Shown here piece by piece: positions 52,044 to 60,938 of a stretch of DNA of 64,000 bases; positions within the stretch are counted from its first letter, which is position 1; each line of letters begins with the position of its first letter. The translations under genes and the position numbers were made by a program. The DNA lies in assembly GCF_000812965.1 (NCBI RefSeq), contig NZ_JSYN01000035.1, positions 1 to 64,000 of the forward strand, given 5' to 3'. The notes under the pieces were generated by a model that made no database searches, was not told the DNA's origin, and saw only the letters and a list, made by a program, of their open reading frames with translations. Source of the DNA: Pedobacter kyungheensis (GTDB taxonomy: Bacteria > Bacteroidota > Bacteroidia > Sphingobacteriales > Sphingobacteriaceae).

Positions 52044-53966
52044 CTATTCTCCTTTGCGCGCCAGTTCAATCATCATACTTATTTCATCAACCAGTTCTGA
52101 CGGGCTTCCCATGTAACCTACTTCCGAGAAACGCAACATCCCGTTTTTATCAATAACCATTTTATGCGGAATGGCGCCTACACCATAGCTTTTCGAAAAA
52201 TTAGCATCTGCATCAAACAATACATTAAAATCAAAATTGTGGTCTTTTAAATATTGACTAACATAAGTTTCGTAGTCTTTCATTTTCTCCTGTGTATCAA
52301 CAAAGTAGAAAACCACATCTTTATCGTCTTTGTATTTCTGCACTGCCATATTCATCCCCGGAAATGCAGCCTTGCAAGGCGCGCACCATGAAGCCCAGAA
52401 ATCAAATACAACAACTTTTCCTTTCAAATCATTTAATGAAACCATTTTGCCGTTGCGGTTACTTTTAACATTGAAGTTTGGAACAGTTTTTTTAATCATC
52501 GATTGCCTTACCTTGTTTTCCAATGCCGAATCGAGCTTCACATCTTTCAGGGTAGATAGATAGGCCTGATATCCGTTTTCTGATTTGGTACGGTTCACAT
52601 AACTTTTCTTCAACATATCCAACATTACCGGGCTCATTTGATTTTTGCGCATACTGTTTTCCAGCACCTGTTGTAGCTGATCCGTTTTTCCCAACTTTTC
52701 TAATAAAACAGCCTGCAGTTCGTTTAGGGTAGCTTTTTCATATTGGTATTTTTGCTGGGTAGAAGTTGCCAGGCTTAACGCCACTTCATTTTTACCCAAA
52801 TGCATCAATATATCGGCATAAGTAGGCATGCTATCGAAGTACACATCCATAAAATGCTCAGGTTTTTCATCGCTAAACTGAAAAAAACGATCAACTATCG
52901 GACGGGCGTACACATAAGCCTGTTGTGCATCAAACGTTTTTAATGAAACGTAAGGCACTTGCATGCATTTATAAAAAATGGTAGATAAACTGGCAAAAGG
53001 TGTTTTAGCCAGGTATTTTTTGTAGGTAACCGTATCCTTTTCTACCGAGGCAATAATCGCTATGGTGCTGTAAATCCTGGAGTAATCAATCCAGTTATTC
53101 TGATCAAAAGTTCTGTCGGCTTTTTCGGATGGATAGCGTTCTAAAAAATTAATATTCAGCGCCAGTACCTTTTTATAATCGCGTTCCGACCCCAGGGCTT
53201 TAAAGGCAGCCAGTTTATCGGGGTTTGCTTTTTTAATGGCCGCCGAATCGATTCCTGCAATTACTTTCGACATAGAATCTGCTGCCACTTTATTGTTAAG
53301 CACCTCTGCATAAATCTTTTTAATATCTCCGAGATCACGCTCCGTAAAGTTTTGAAGATTTTTCAGGTAGGCAATATCTTTTACGGCCTGTGTCTGCGCT
53401 TTTTGTGGATCGATTTTATTTAATACTTTGAGCCATGGGTAAGCGATATATCTTCTGGTTGCCGGATGTTGTCTTACCTGCTGTTCCATCCAGTAAACCA
53501 CCACATCATCGCCAATCATTTCTTTATTATCGGTATAGTCAGGGAAAAATTCAGGTACTGAACCGTTCCTCAAAAAAGCCCATCCGGCGTAGCCACCAGG
53601 AATATTTTTCCCATCCTTATCTGATAATATCCAGCCATAAGCATGCCCGATATCAGAGAGCTTGCCACTTTTAAACTTAAAGGCTACGAGGGCTGCATCA
53701 GCTGGCAACATGTAATCGGCAGTCCACAGGCTATCTTTTTTAGTCAGCTTGATTTCTTCTTTCTTCCATTTATAGTTGCGAAACTGGTAAACCTCTGCAC
53801 TCACATTTTTTTTATTATTAAGTACGGTTTTGGCCGGATTGTAAGCTACTTTTACGGTAGTTCCGGGAACAGCTGCACGTGGCGTTAAAGAAAAATTTTC
53901 CTGTGCCCGGCTGGTGTAAATTGCAAGTACCGAAATGGCACTTGCAATGATGATACTTTTTTTCAT
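52044..53966 (-). CDS. TlpA-type thiol-disulfide protein with large N-terminal domain, 640 aa
   Basis: Signal peptide with hydrophobic core IASAISVLAIYTS. Residues about 30-480 form an unassigned periplasmic region with helical repeats. Residues about 500-640 form a thioredoxin/TlpA domain with the active site FWASWCAPCKAAFPGMN (about 525-533) and GAIPHKMVIDKNG. The cell-envelope redox role is family knowledge; what it reduces is unknown. Directly downstream of SusD (22 bp) and upstream of the hydrolase, so one operon. Large TlpA proteins accompany SusCD in many Bacteroidota. Confidence 0.9.
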   Translation of the reverse strand: MKKSIIIASAISVLAIYTSRAQENFSLTPRAAVPGTTVKVAYNPAKTVLNNKKNVSAEVYQFRNYKWKKEEIKLTKKDSLWTADYMLPADAALVAFKFKSGKLSDIGHAYGWILSDKDGKNIPGGYAGWAFLRNGSVPEFFPDYTDNKEMIGDDVVVYWMEQQVRQHPATRRYIAYPWLKVLNKIDPQKAQTQAVKDIAYLKNLQNFTERDLGDIKKIYAEVLNNKVAADSMSKVIAGIDSAAIKKANPDKLAAFKALGSERDYKKVLALNINFLERYPSEKADRTFDQNNWIDYSRIYSTIAIIASVEKDTVTYKKYLAKTPFASLSTIFYKCMQVPYVSLKTFDAQQAYVYARPIVDRFFQFSDEKPEHFMDVYFDSMPTYADILMHLGKNEVALSLATSTQQKYQYEKATLNELQAVLLEKLGKTDQLQQVLENSMRKNQMSPVMLDMLKKSYVNRTKSENGYQAYLSTLKDVKLDSALENKVRQSMIKKTVPNFNVKSNRNGKMVSLNDLKGKVVVFDFWASWCAPCKAAFPGMNMAVQKYKDDKDVVFYFVDTQEKMKDYETYVSQYLKDHNFDFNVLFDADANFSKSYGVGAIPHKMVIDKNGMLRFSEVGYMGSPSELVDEISMMIELARKGE

Positions 53967-53988
53967 TTATGGTTTTCTGTTATTTTAA

Positions 53989-55383
53989 TTAAGGATTTGC
54001 TTCAAGTTCAGGATTTAACTGCCTCAACGATTCGGCTATCGGAAATACATAACGATTGCTGTTTGGTGCTAAAGTATAGGTAGTTCCGTTGAAGGTTCTG
54101 GTATAGGTTTTTTGAAAGGCCGGCTCGCTTTTTAAGCGGCGCATATCCCACCAGCGCAGCATTCTGCCAAAAAATTCCCTGCGCCTTTCTTCAATTACTT
54201 TTGTTAAGGCATCTGCCGGCGATGTTGCTGTCATTGCTACATAATCTGCTGCCTTAAAGCGTTTTTCGCGTAGCCGGTTTACCCATAACATGGCGTTTGC
54301 AGCATCATTGTTGCGGGCATAATATTCAGCCTTAATCAACATCATTTCGGGCACCGATGGACCAACATTTCTGGTTTCGCCAACAAAACGTTCTTTGTAA
54401 AAAAACCTGCCGGTGTAGCCGCTTCCAATGGTAGCTCCAGGCACGGTAAACAAATTGTAGCGCTGATCGGCAGTACCCAGTAAGCTTAACAACTCATCGC
54501 TTAATTTAAAGGCTGTTGGCGTATAAGCCATTGTACCACCATTGGTAATTTTTGACAGGATTACCTCAGGATCGGCAATACGGCGTGGATAATTGGTTGA
54601 GGTAGCTGTATAGGCTGCCAGATCATTTAAGGTATTTCTTAAAGCAAGTGCTAAATCTGCATAGCGGTTTGCCTCAGCATAATTATTCATATACAAATAA
54701 CAACGGGCCAGTTCGGCATAAGCTGATGCTTTACTGGGCAAGGTATTGTACGCCTGTGTATTGGGCAAAGCTGGTATAGCCGATGTTAAATCATCAATAA
54801 TCTGGGTATACACTTGTTGCACCGAGGCACGTTTTAAACTCTGACTCACCGTTTGAACGGTAAGTAAAGGCAGGCCCAGATCGGTACCGGCTGTTGATGC
54901 ATTGAAAGGCTTCGCATAAGCATTTACTAAAGTCAGGTAAGCATCTGCACGGTGCACCTTTGCCTCAGCAATTAGTGCATCCTTATCTTGCTGGGTACCA
55001 TCGCTTCCCGGCAGTTCATTAATAATGGTATTGCAGTTTAAAATAACAGCGTATGAAGCATTCCAGTTAAGGTCATTTTCATTGGTGCTGCCTGCCACAT
55101 AAAATACTGGCTGCCAGGTATAGCTAGCCACATAGTAATAGTAAAATGCACTACCAGAGAGCGAGGTCATCTGTGTAGCATCTGTAATGTTGATATCATC
55201 AGCAGCAAAGTCGAATAAATTGGGGTTGGTTTCGAAACCAGAAGTATTGTTAAGTAAATAACGATAATTGATGGTTTGGTTAGGCACCAGATTACCTTGT
55301 GTTTTGATTTCTACAAATTTCTTGCAACCTGCAAAGATCAATGCAGTTGCAGCTAAAACGATAGCTTTATAATTGATTTTCAT
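53989..55383 (-). CDS. SusD/RagB-family nutrient-binding outer-membrane lipoprotein, 464 aa
   Basis: Lipoprotein signal KAIVLAATALIFAGCKKF with a lipid-Cys. TPR-like helices typical of SusD (AKVHRADAYLTLVNAYAKPF, ASAYAELARCYLYMNNYAEA) and the C-terminal RagB block NRLREKRFKAADYVAM, EERRREFFGRMLRWWDMRRL. Partner of the adjacent TonB receptor, 11 bp upstream. It caps the receptor and binds its cargo. Confidence 0.95.
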   Translation of the reverse strand: MKINYKAIVLAATALIFAGCKKFVEIKTQGNLVPNQTINYRYLLNNTSGFETNPNLFDFAADDINITDATQMTSLSGSAFYYYYVASYTWQPVFYVAGSTNENDLNWNASYAVILNCNTIINELPGSDGTQQDKDALIAEAKVHRADAYLTLVNAYAKPFNASTAGTDLGLPLLTVQTVSQSLKRASVQQVYTQIIDDLTSAIPALPNTQAYNTLPSKASAYAELARCYLYMNNYAEANRYADLALALRNTLNDLAAYTATSTNYPRRIADPEVILSKITNGGTMAYTPTAFKLSDELLSLLGTADQRYNLFTVPGATIGSGYTGRFFYKERFVGETRNVGPSVPEMMLIKAEYYARNNDAANAMLWVNRLREKRFKAADYVAMTATSPADALTKVIEERRREFFGRMLRWWDMRRLKSEPAFQKTYTRTFNGTTYTLAPNSNRYVFPIAESLRQLNPELEANP

Positions 55384-55394
55384 GATCTTTGAAT

Positions 55395-58300
55395 TTAGAA
55401 GTTTAGGTTAAGCGAAAAATTATACGAAACAGTTGGCGGTAAACCTAGCGTAGTGCTGGATAGGTTCGGCAATACATCAGGATCTAACCCTGCTTTGTTT
55501 GCTGTCCAGATCAGGCCTAAATTGCGTACGTTAAAACCAAAAGTTGCTCCTTTTATTTTACTGGTAATTTTTTCTGTCGGAATCCTGTAACTCAATGAAA
55601 GTTCTCTTAAACGGATGTAATCTCCTTTTAAAACATTGATATCTGATTGCTGATAACGCAACAAGCTGGTTCCGGCAAAAGTACCGGCCATTCCGGGCAC
55701 GTTTGTGATTGCTTCATCACCTGCTTTCTGCCATCTACTTGCTACATCTTCGTGCAGGTCATACTTCACCCCTAATCTGGAGCTGGAGTAACTGCTTGCG
55801 GTAGGCTTTAAGAATACACTTCCAAACTGGTAGCTGGCAACTGCTATCAGGGTAAAATCTTTGTACCTTACACTCTGAATGAAACTTCCAAAATGGCTGG
55901 GTGCACTCCTGCCTGCATATTTCAGTGCGGCTACGTTGGTTACATTTTGGTTAGCAGCCACTTTATTTCCGTTTTCATCGTAAACCAAAGTCATCCCGGT
56001 TGCATCTAAACCTGCATTGCGGTAAACAAATATTTTATCGCTTGGATAGCCGGCTAACAGCGAGCCATAAGCCGGGTTGGCATAAAAACTTGATGTAGGA
56101 ACAAAACGCGTATCCTCTACATTATTGGTATTATAGGCATAATTAAGCCTTGATGTAATATCCCAATCTTTTGTGGTATAAATAATTCCGTTCAGGGCAA
56201 CATCAACTCCCTTACCGGTCATTCTTGTCGAATTGCGGGTTAATGTAGTTACCCCGTAAGTACCGTTAATCGGAAATTGGTACAGCAGGTCTTTTCCATC
56301 TTTATGATAAAAATCTACCGAGCCCGACAACCTGTTTTTCAGGAAACCGAAATCTATGGCGATATTGCTCATGTAAGTTTTCTCCCACCTCAACTCCGGG
56401 TTAGCAGGCGAAATAATACTCGCATAAGGCAAGCCTGTAGTCAGATCGGCAGCGCCAACAGAAATCCAGGTAAAAGGGAATAGCTGTGTAGAGATATTGC
56501 CATTTACGCCATAGGTTCCGCGCAAACTTAAATTCGAGATCCACGAAACGTTCTTCAGGAAGGTCTCTTTGTAGGCATCCCATTTTGCACCGAATGAATA
56601 CAGCGGAGTTGCCCTGAAACTGCGGTCTAACCCAAAATTATTATAATCATCATACCTCACGCTACCCGACAATGTATATTTTGATTTGTAGGTATACGCA
56701 GCATTACTGTAATAAGATAAAAACCTCCTTTTTTTATCTTGAAGCGTTGGGTAAGATCCACTCAATGAGGTACTGTAACCTGCAATTGTAGGGTATGGAG
56801 TGAAAAAATCTACCGGTCTCGATAAACCAGTTCCGGTGTTATAACCGTATAGTGTACCCGTGGTTTGTCCGGCATTGGTTTCCCTGATTTCGCTACCTGC
56901 AATGGCCGTTACCTGGTGATCGGTACCAAATGTGCGGTCGTAATTTAATTGCCCTCTTAGCGTATAGTTATTGGCAGTAGTATTCTGGCTATTTAAAATA
57001 CCTGCGCCTTTAGCCAGTCCAATGCTATTGGTTGCGTTGCCTGTGGTAGGTATTGGTGTATAACCATTCACAAAATCACGATAATAAAAACTTTGCTCAT
57101 TATAATACCTCCGGGCATTACTAAACCCAAACTCATTTGCATAAAATGCGTTGGCCGTTAGCCCTTTAAATACCGGAACGCTTAAGTTAAGGTTAACACT
57201 ATAGTTGTTATCCTTTTGCGTGTTATCGGCATTTTCAACTTCATCCAAAGCATTATAACCCCAGTTTAAAAACCCTTTAGGGTATAAAGTATTTACCCAG
57301 CCGGCATAATACCTTCTTGAATAAGCAACACGATTTCCATTATCATCAACCAGTTGATCGTAAGGCATAAATGCAGTAGCCGATGGTGCATATAAAGTAT
57401 TTAAACTAATGCCATTATTTTTATACTTTAAGAAAGTCCCCTTAACATTGGTTGATAATGTTGCTACTTTAAATAATTTGAATGTATTGTTTAATGTAAC
57501 CGTAAGCCGTTGACCATTGTTTCCAACTGCATAGGGGTTTTCATTGGCATAAGAAGCAGAGTAAAAATAATTTGAATAATTATTGCCACCGCTTACCGAA
57601 AAATTGTACACCTGGTTGTTGGCAGGTCTTAACAGATAATCTGCTACCTGACTGCGGTTATCCATTGTTGAATAACGCGCAATGGCGGCATTATAGTCAC
57701 TTTGCGAAATCGTTCCAGCCCTTAGCTTAAAGGTTAAATCGGTTACGGTAGCTAATGGCTGCCCCATTGGCGTAGTGTTACTTGGCGCAATAATTAAGTT
57801 TTTGTTTACCAGTTCCTGCTCAAAAGCAATGGTTTGGGCAGCATTCATGAGTGGTAACTTATTTAAGTCTGGATGATTGGAAACCGCAGCATTTACAGAA
57901 AAATTGATAGCTGGTGCCTGATTGTTTTTTCCTCTTTTGGTATTAATTACCATTACACCGTTTCCGGAACGCACACCCCATATTGAAGCGGCCGCAGCAT
58001 CTTTTAGGAAAGTAATACTTTCTACATCGTCTGGATTAATAGTAGAGATATCGTTTTCAGAAATGGCCCCGTCGATAACGATTAAAGGAAAACTTTCTGC
58101 ATTTTGTGGACCTGGCAACGAGCTCCTGCCACGTACGGTCATGCCGTAATCGCTGGTACCCCGGGTACGTGTTCCGCCATTTATAGCATTCATGGTATTG
58201 CCATACACAAAACTATTATCACCCGAATTAAGAGTTATTTTTACACCGGGCACCATGGTTTCCAAACGGTAAAGTACATTTGGAACCGGTACTTTTTCAA

Positions 58301-58997
58301 GTTCTTTGGCCGTAATTACTGTTGCCGCTCCGGTAGCCCTTTCTTTCGATATTTTTTGATAACCGGTAGAAACCACATTTACTTCTTCCAGCTGATTAAC
58401 AGCAGCTTTTAATACCATTCTTAAACTTTTGGTATTGGCGTTAATCTTTTGCGAGAAGGGTTCGTAGCCCAGATAGTAAACACTAAGTTCTGTTGCATCA
58501 GGACTCACAAACATGGCGAATTCGCCACTGGAATTGGTTAAAAAAGTTTGATTGGTAGCATTTGTTTTTAAGGTAGCCCCAGGCATGGGGTTACCATTCT
58601 CATCTTCTACCTTGCCTGTTATATAGTGCTCATTCGATTTATCGTTTACTTTTGCAGCATTCGGTTCAATAATCACCGATAAGCTGGTTTTCGTATCCCG
58701 GGTTACGATGGTATAGTTGCCTTCGCTTACATATAAAAACAGTAAATTATTTGGATACAATACATTTTTAAGTGCTTCTTCCAGGTTTTTAGCTTTTGAT
58801 GCTCCATTTCTATCTGCTGTTTTGCCCTGAACAATGCGGTGTTCGTAAGCAAATTTGGCATTGTACTTTTTCGCAATCAGGTTAAGTGCATCAGCCAGGG
58901 GGATGCTGTTTTGCTGTGCAAAAGCACCCACAGCAATAGAAACGCCCACAAGCATAAGCACAATGCCCCTTTTTAGGGTTTGTGTAAATTGTTTCAT
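55395..58997 (-). CDS. SusC/RagA-family TonB-dependent receptor with STN signalling domain, 1200 aa
   Basis: Signal peptide at 1-27 ending AFAQ. Residues about 30-105 are a secretin/TonB N-terminal (STN) domain (LADALNLIAKKYNAKFAYE), about 120-205 a carboxypeptidase-D regulatory-like domain (YITGKVEDENGNPMPGATLK), then the plug with the SusC signature ERATGAATVITAKELEKVP and the beta-barrel. STN receptors signal to an inner-membrane FecR when loaded. FecR and sigma are encoded directly upstream (operon order sigma, FecR, SusC, SusD). Cargo is not evident; no glycoside hydrolase is in the operon. Confidence 0.95.
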   Translation of the reverse strand: MKQFTQTLKRGIVLMLVGVSIAVGAFAQQNSIPLADALNLIAKKYNAKFAYEHRIVQGKTADRNGASKAKNLEEALKNVLYPNNLLFLYVSEGNYTIVTRDTKTSLSVIIEPNAAKVNDKSNEHYITGKVEDENGNPMPGATLKTNATNQTFLTNSSGEFAMFVSPDATELSVYYLGYEPFSQKINANTKSLRMVLKAAVNQLEEVNVVSTGYQKISKERATGAATVITAKELEKVPVPNVLYRLETMVPGVKITLNSGDNSFVYGNTMNAINGGTRTRGTSDYGMTVRGRSSLPGPQNAESFPLIVIDGAISENDISTINPDDVESITFLKDAAAASIWGVRSGNGVMVINTKRGKNNQAPAINFSVNAAVSNHPDLNKLPLMNAAQTIAFEQELVNKNLIIAPSNTTPMGQPLATVTDLTFKLRAGTISQSDYNAAIARYSTMDNRSQVADYLLRPANNQVYNFSVSGGNNYSNYFYSASYANENPYAVGNNGQRLTVTLNNTFKLFKVATLSTNVKGTFLKYKNNGISLNTLYAPSATAFMPYDQLVDDNGNRVAYSRRYYAGWVNTLYPKGFLNWGYNALDEVENADNTQKDNNYSVNLNLSVPVFKGLTANAFYANEFGFSNARRYYNEQSFYYRDFVNGYTPIPTTGNATNSIGLAKGAGILNSQNTTANNYTLRGQLNYDRTFGTDHQVTAIAGSEIRETNAGQTTGTLYGYNTGTGLSRPVDFFTPYPTIAGYSTSLSGSYPTLQDKKRRFLSYYSNAAYTYKSKYTLSGSVRYDDYNNFGLDRSFRATPLYSFGAKWDAYKETFLKNVSWISNLSLRGTYGVNGNISTQLFPFTWISVGAADLTTGLPYASIISPANPELRWEKTYMSNIAIDFGFLKNRLSGSVDFYHKDGKDLLYQFPINGTYGVTTLTRNSTRMTGKGVDVALNGIIYTTKDWDITSRLNYAYNTNNVEDTRFVPTSSFYANPAYGSLLAGYPSDKIFVYRNAGLDATGMTLVYDENGNKVAANQNVTNVAALKYAGRSAPSHFGSFIQSVRYKDFTLIAVASYQFGSVFLKPTASSYSSSRLGVKYDLHEDVASRWQKAGDEAITNVPGMAGTFAGTSLLRYQQSDINVLKGDYIRLRELSLSYRIPTEKITSKIKGATFGFNVRNLGLIWTANKAGLDPDVLPNLSSTTLGLPPTVSYNFSLNLNF

Positions 58998-59046
58998 TAA
59001 ATTGTTTAGGTTGGTTAGTTAGTATTGGTTTATTAAACTTAGTTTT

Positions 59047-60087
59047 TCATCGTCTTTCCAGGTAAATGGTTTTTCCTTCTCGTCTTTCGTTTACGTTTAA
59101 AATATTTTTAAGCACAAAGAGCATGCTTTCTCTATTGAGGGTTGAAATAGTACCGTCAATCTTTTTATCGGCCATTGTGGTATCTGGCAAAATCACTTTG
59201 TATCCGTAGAGGTTTTCAAATTCGGCAATGATATCTCCGACCCGGGTTTGAGTCATTAATATTTTGTTGCCAATCCATGATGTTTGAGGTACTGTAGTGG
59301 TAACATTTACCATAAACCTGCTGTCTGTACCAAGTCTTGCCATTTCTCCGGGCTTCAGTATTCGCGCTTCTCCACTGGCAATGGCTTTAACCCTTACTTT
59401 ACCTTTAATCAAAGTAACTTCGTTTACATTAGGCCGCGATTTCAGGTTGAAAACCGTTCCCAGAACCTCAACCTTAAGTTTATTGCTTTGCGCTATAAAC
59501 AGCTCTCCGTTTTTAACAGCTGATGGATTTTGGTTAAAATGTTTCACTTTAAAGAAAGCTTCGCCCGTAAGTAACACCATACGGTTTTTAGTCCACTTAA
59601 ATGCCCTTGGATAGCTTAACGATGAATTTGCATTCATACGCACTTCAGAACCATCGGGGAGCAACACTAATTTTGATTCGCCGAATGTGGTGTTAATATG
59701 TACTGTTGAGTTGAAAAACCAAACGCCAAAAAGGACCAAAAGTAAACTTGCCGCAATACCTGAGCTCCAGATCATGCGACGGATGCGTAAACGGCGTTTG
59801 TGTACCAAGCCATCAATAGACTGGTTAATCCGATCTAACAAAGCATCAGCCTGAGTAGCAGAAATAACCCGATCCTTACTGCTTAAAATGATTTGCAGCT
59901 GAAGCCTGGCCTGCAAAAATGCGGCTTTGTTATCAGGCTCATCTTTAAGCCAACTTTCCCAAAATTGTACATCCTGTTGATTTGCTTTTTTGACATAACG
60001 CAAAAAATCAGCATCAGCTAAAAAATCTTCTGAATTGAAGTTATTGTAGTTTGAGTTTGGCATAGTTGATTCATGGTTTTTAACCAT
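59047..60087 (-). CDS. FecR-family anti-sigma regulator, 346 aa
   Basis: N-terminal cytoplasmic part of about 100 residues (EDFLADADFLRYVKK, LLDRINQSIDGLVHKRRLRI), one membrane helix (MIWSSGIAASLLLVLFGVWF, about 105-125), and a periplasmic FecR domain with TTFGESKLVLLPDGSEVRMN and the C-terminal DUF4974 block ENLYGYKVILPDTTMADKKI. Anti-sigma/co-activator between the STN receptor and the ECF sigma factor. 72 bp after the sigma gene. Confidence 0.94.
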   Translation of the reverse strand: MVKNHESTMPNSNYNNFNSEDFLADADFLRYVKKANQQDVQFWESWLKDEPDNKAAFLQARLQLQIILSSKDRVISATQADALLDRINQSIDGLVHKRRLRIRRMIWSSGIAASLLLVLFGVWFFNSTVHINTTFGESKLVLLPDGSEVRMNANSSLSYPRAFKWTKNRMVLLTGEAFFKVKHFNQNPSAVKNGELFIAQSNKLKVEVLGTVFNLKSRPNVNEVTLIKGKVRVKAIASGEARILKPGEMARLGTDSRFMVNVTTTVPQTSWIGNKILMTQTRVGDIIAEFENLYGYKVILPDTTMADKKIDGTISTLNRESMLFVLKNILNVNERREGKTIYLERR

Positions 60088-60158
60088 TCAACTATACAAA
60101 CAGCAGAAGTTAAATAATTACCCCACGGAAAATGATTTTTTTTCAGAAAAAAATAAAA

Positions 60159-60752
60159 TCAATGTTTTAACGATACCAAAAGCGCAATGAGCACTGCTTT
60201 TTCAACCTGCAGAATTTCCCTTAATGCTTCCAGTGCTCTGGCGCTCAGCTTATAGGTACCCTTTTTGCTGAGATCCATCATCTCGGCAATCTGATCATAA
60301 CTGAGTTCTTCGAAATAGCGCAGATAAATAATTTCTTTTTGTCTGGCCGTTAGCTGATTCATTGCTTCAGCAAGCCTTTGGGCCTTTTCAGTTTGTTCTT
60401 CTTTTAAAATATATTGAGATTCTACGGTAAAATCCATGGCAAAGCCATCACGTTCCTGTAACTCCTGATGCTCAATTTTACCTTGCTGGTTTCGGTAGTT
60501 AATGATGGTATTCCTTAATGAAGAGATGAGGTAATAGCGAACGTTATCGGTATCGCTTAACCGGGCGTGGTTGCTCCATATTTTTAGAAAAAGATCGTGA
60601 ATGCAATCCTGAACTGCGTTTTCATCATGTAACAAGCGAATCCCGTACCGAAACAAGGCATCTGCATGTAATCGATAAATTTCATTTAAAGCCTGGCGAT
60701 CGCCCTGCAATAAACGAGACCAAAATTGATTATTACCGGGATTTGCTTTCAA
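60159..60752 (-). CDS. ECF RNA polymerase sigma factor, 197 aa
   Basis: Region 2 at about 24-95 (IYRLHADALFRYGIRLLHDE, CIHDLFLKIWSNHARLSD) and region 4 at about 130-185 (LTARQKEIIYLRYFEELSYD, QIAEMMDLSKKGTYKLSARA). Length is normal for an ECF sigma-70. It heads the leftward sigma-FecR-SusC-SusD-TlpA-hydrolase series and probably drives its expression upon loading of the receptor. Confidence 0.95.
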   Translation of the reverse strand: MKANPGNNQFWSRLLQGDRQALNEIYRLHADALFRYGIRLLHDENAVQDCIHDLFLKIWSNHARLSDTDNVRYYLISSLRNTIINYRNQQGKIEHQELQERDGFAMDFTVESQYILKEEQTEKAQRLAEAMNQLTARQKEIIYLRYFEELSYDQIAEMMDLSKKGTYKLSARALEALREILQVEKAVLIALLVSLKH

Positions 60753-60938
60753 TCAATTATAAATTTGCAAGCAATTTAGGAAATTACCGCTTGCAATAAC
60801 ACATTTTCAATAAAAAAAGCATGTTGGTTTAAACCCTACTGATTCTAAAGGCTAATTTTTAACCATATAAGCCATAACAAGCTTAAATTGCTTACCTGAA
60901 TATAGGGCTATTGGTTAAAAAAAGATAATCTGGCTTTC

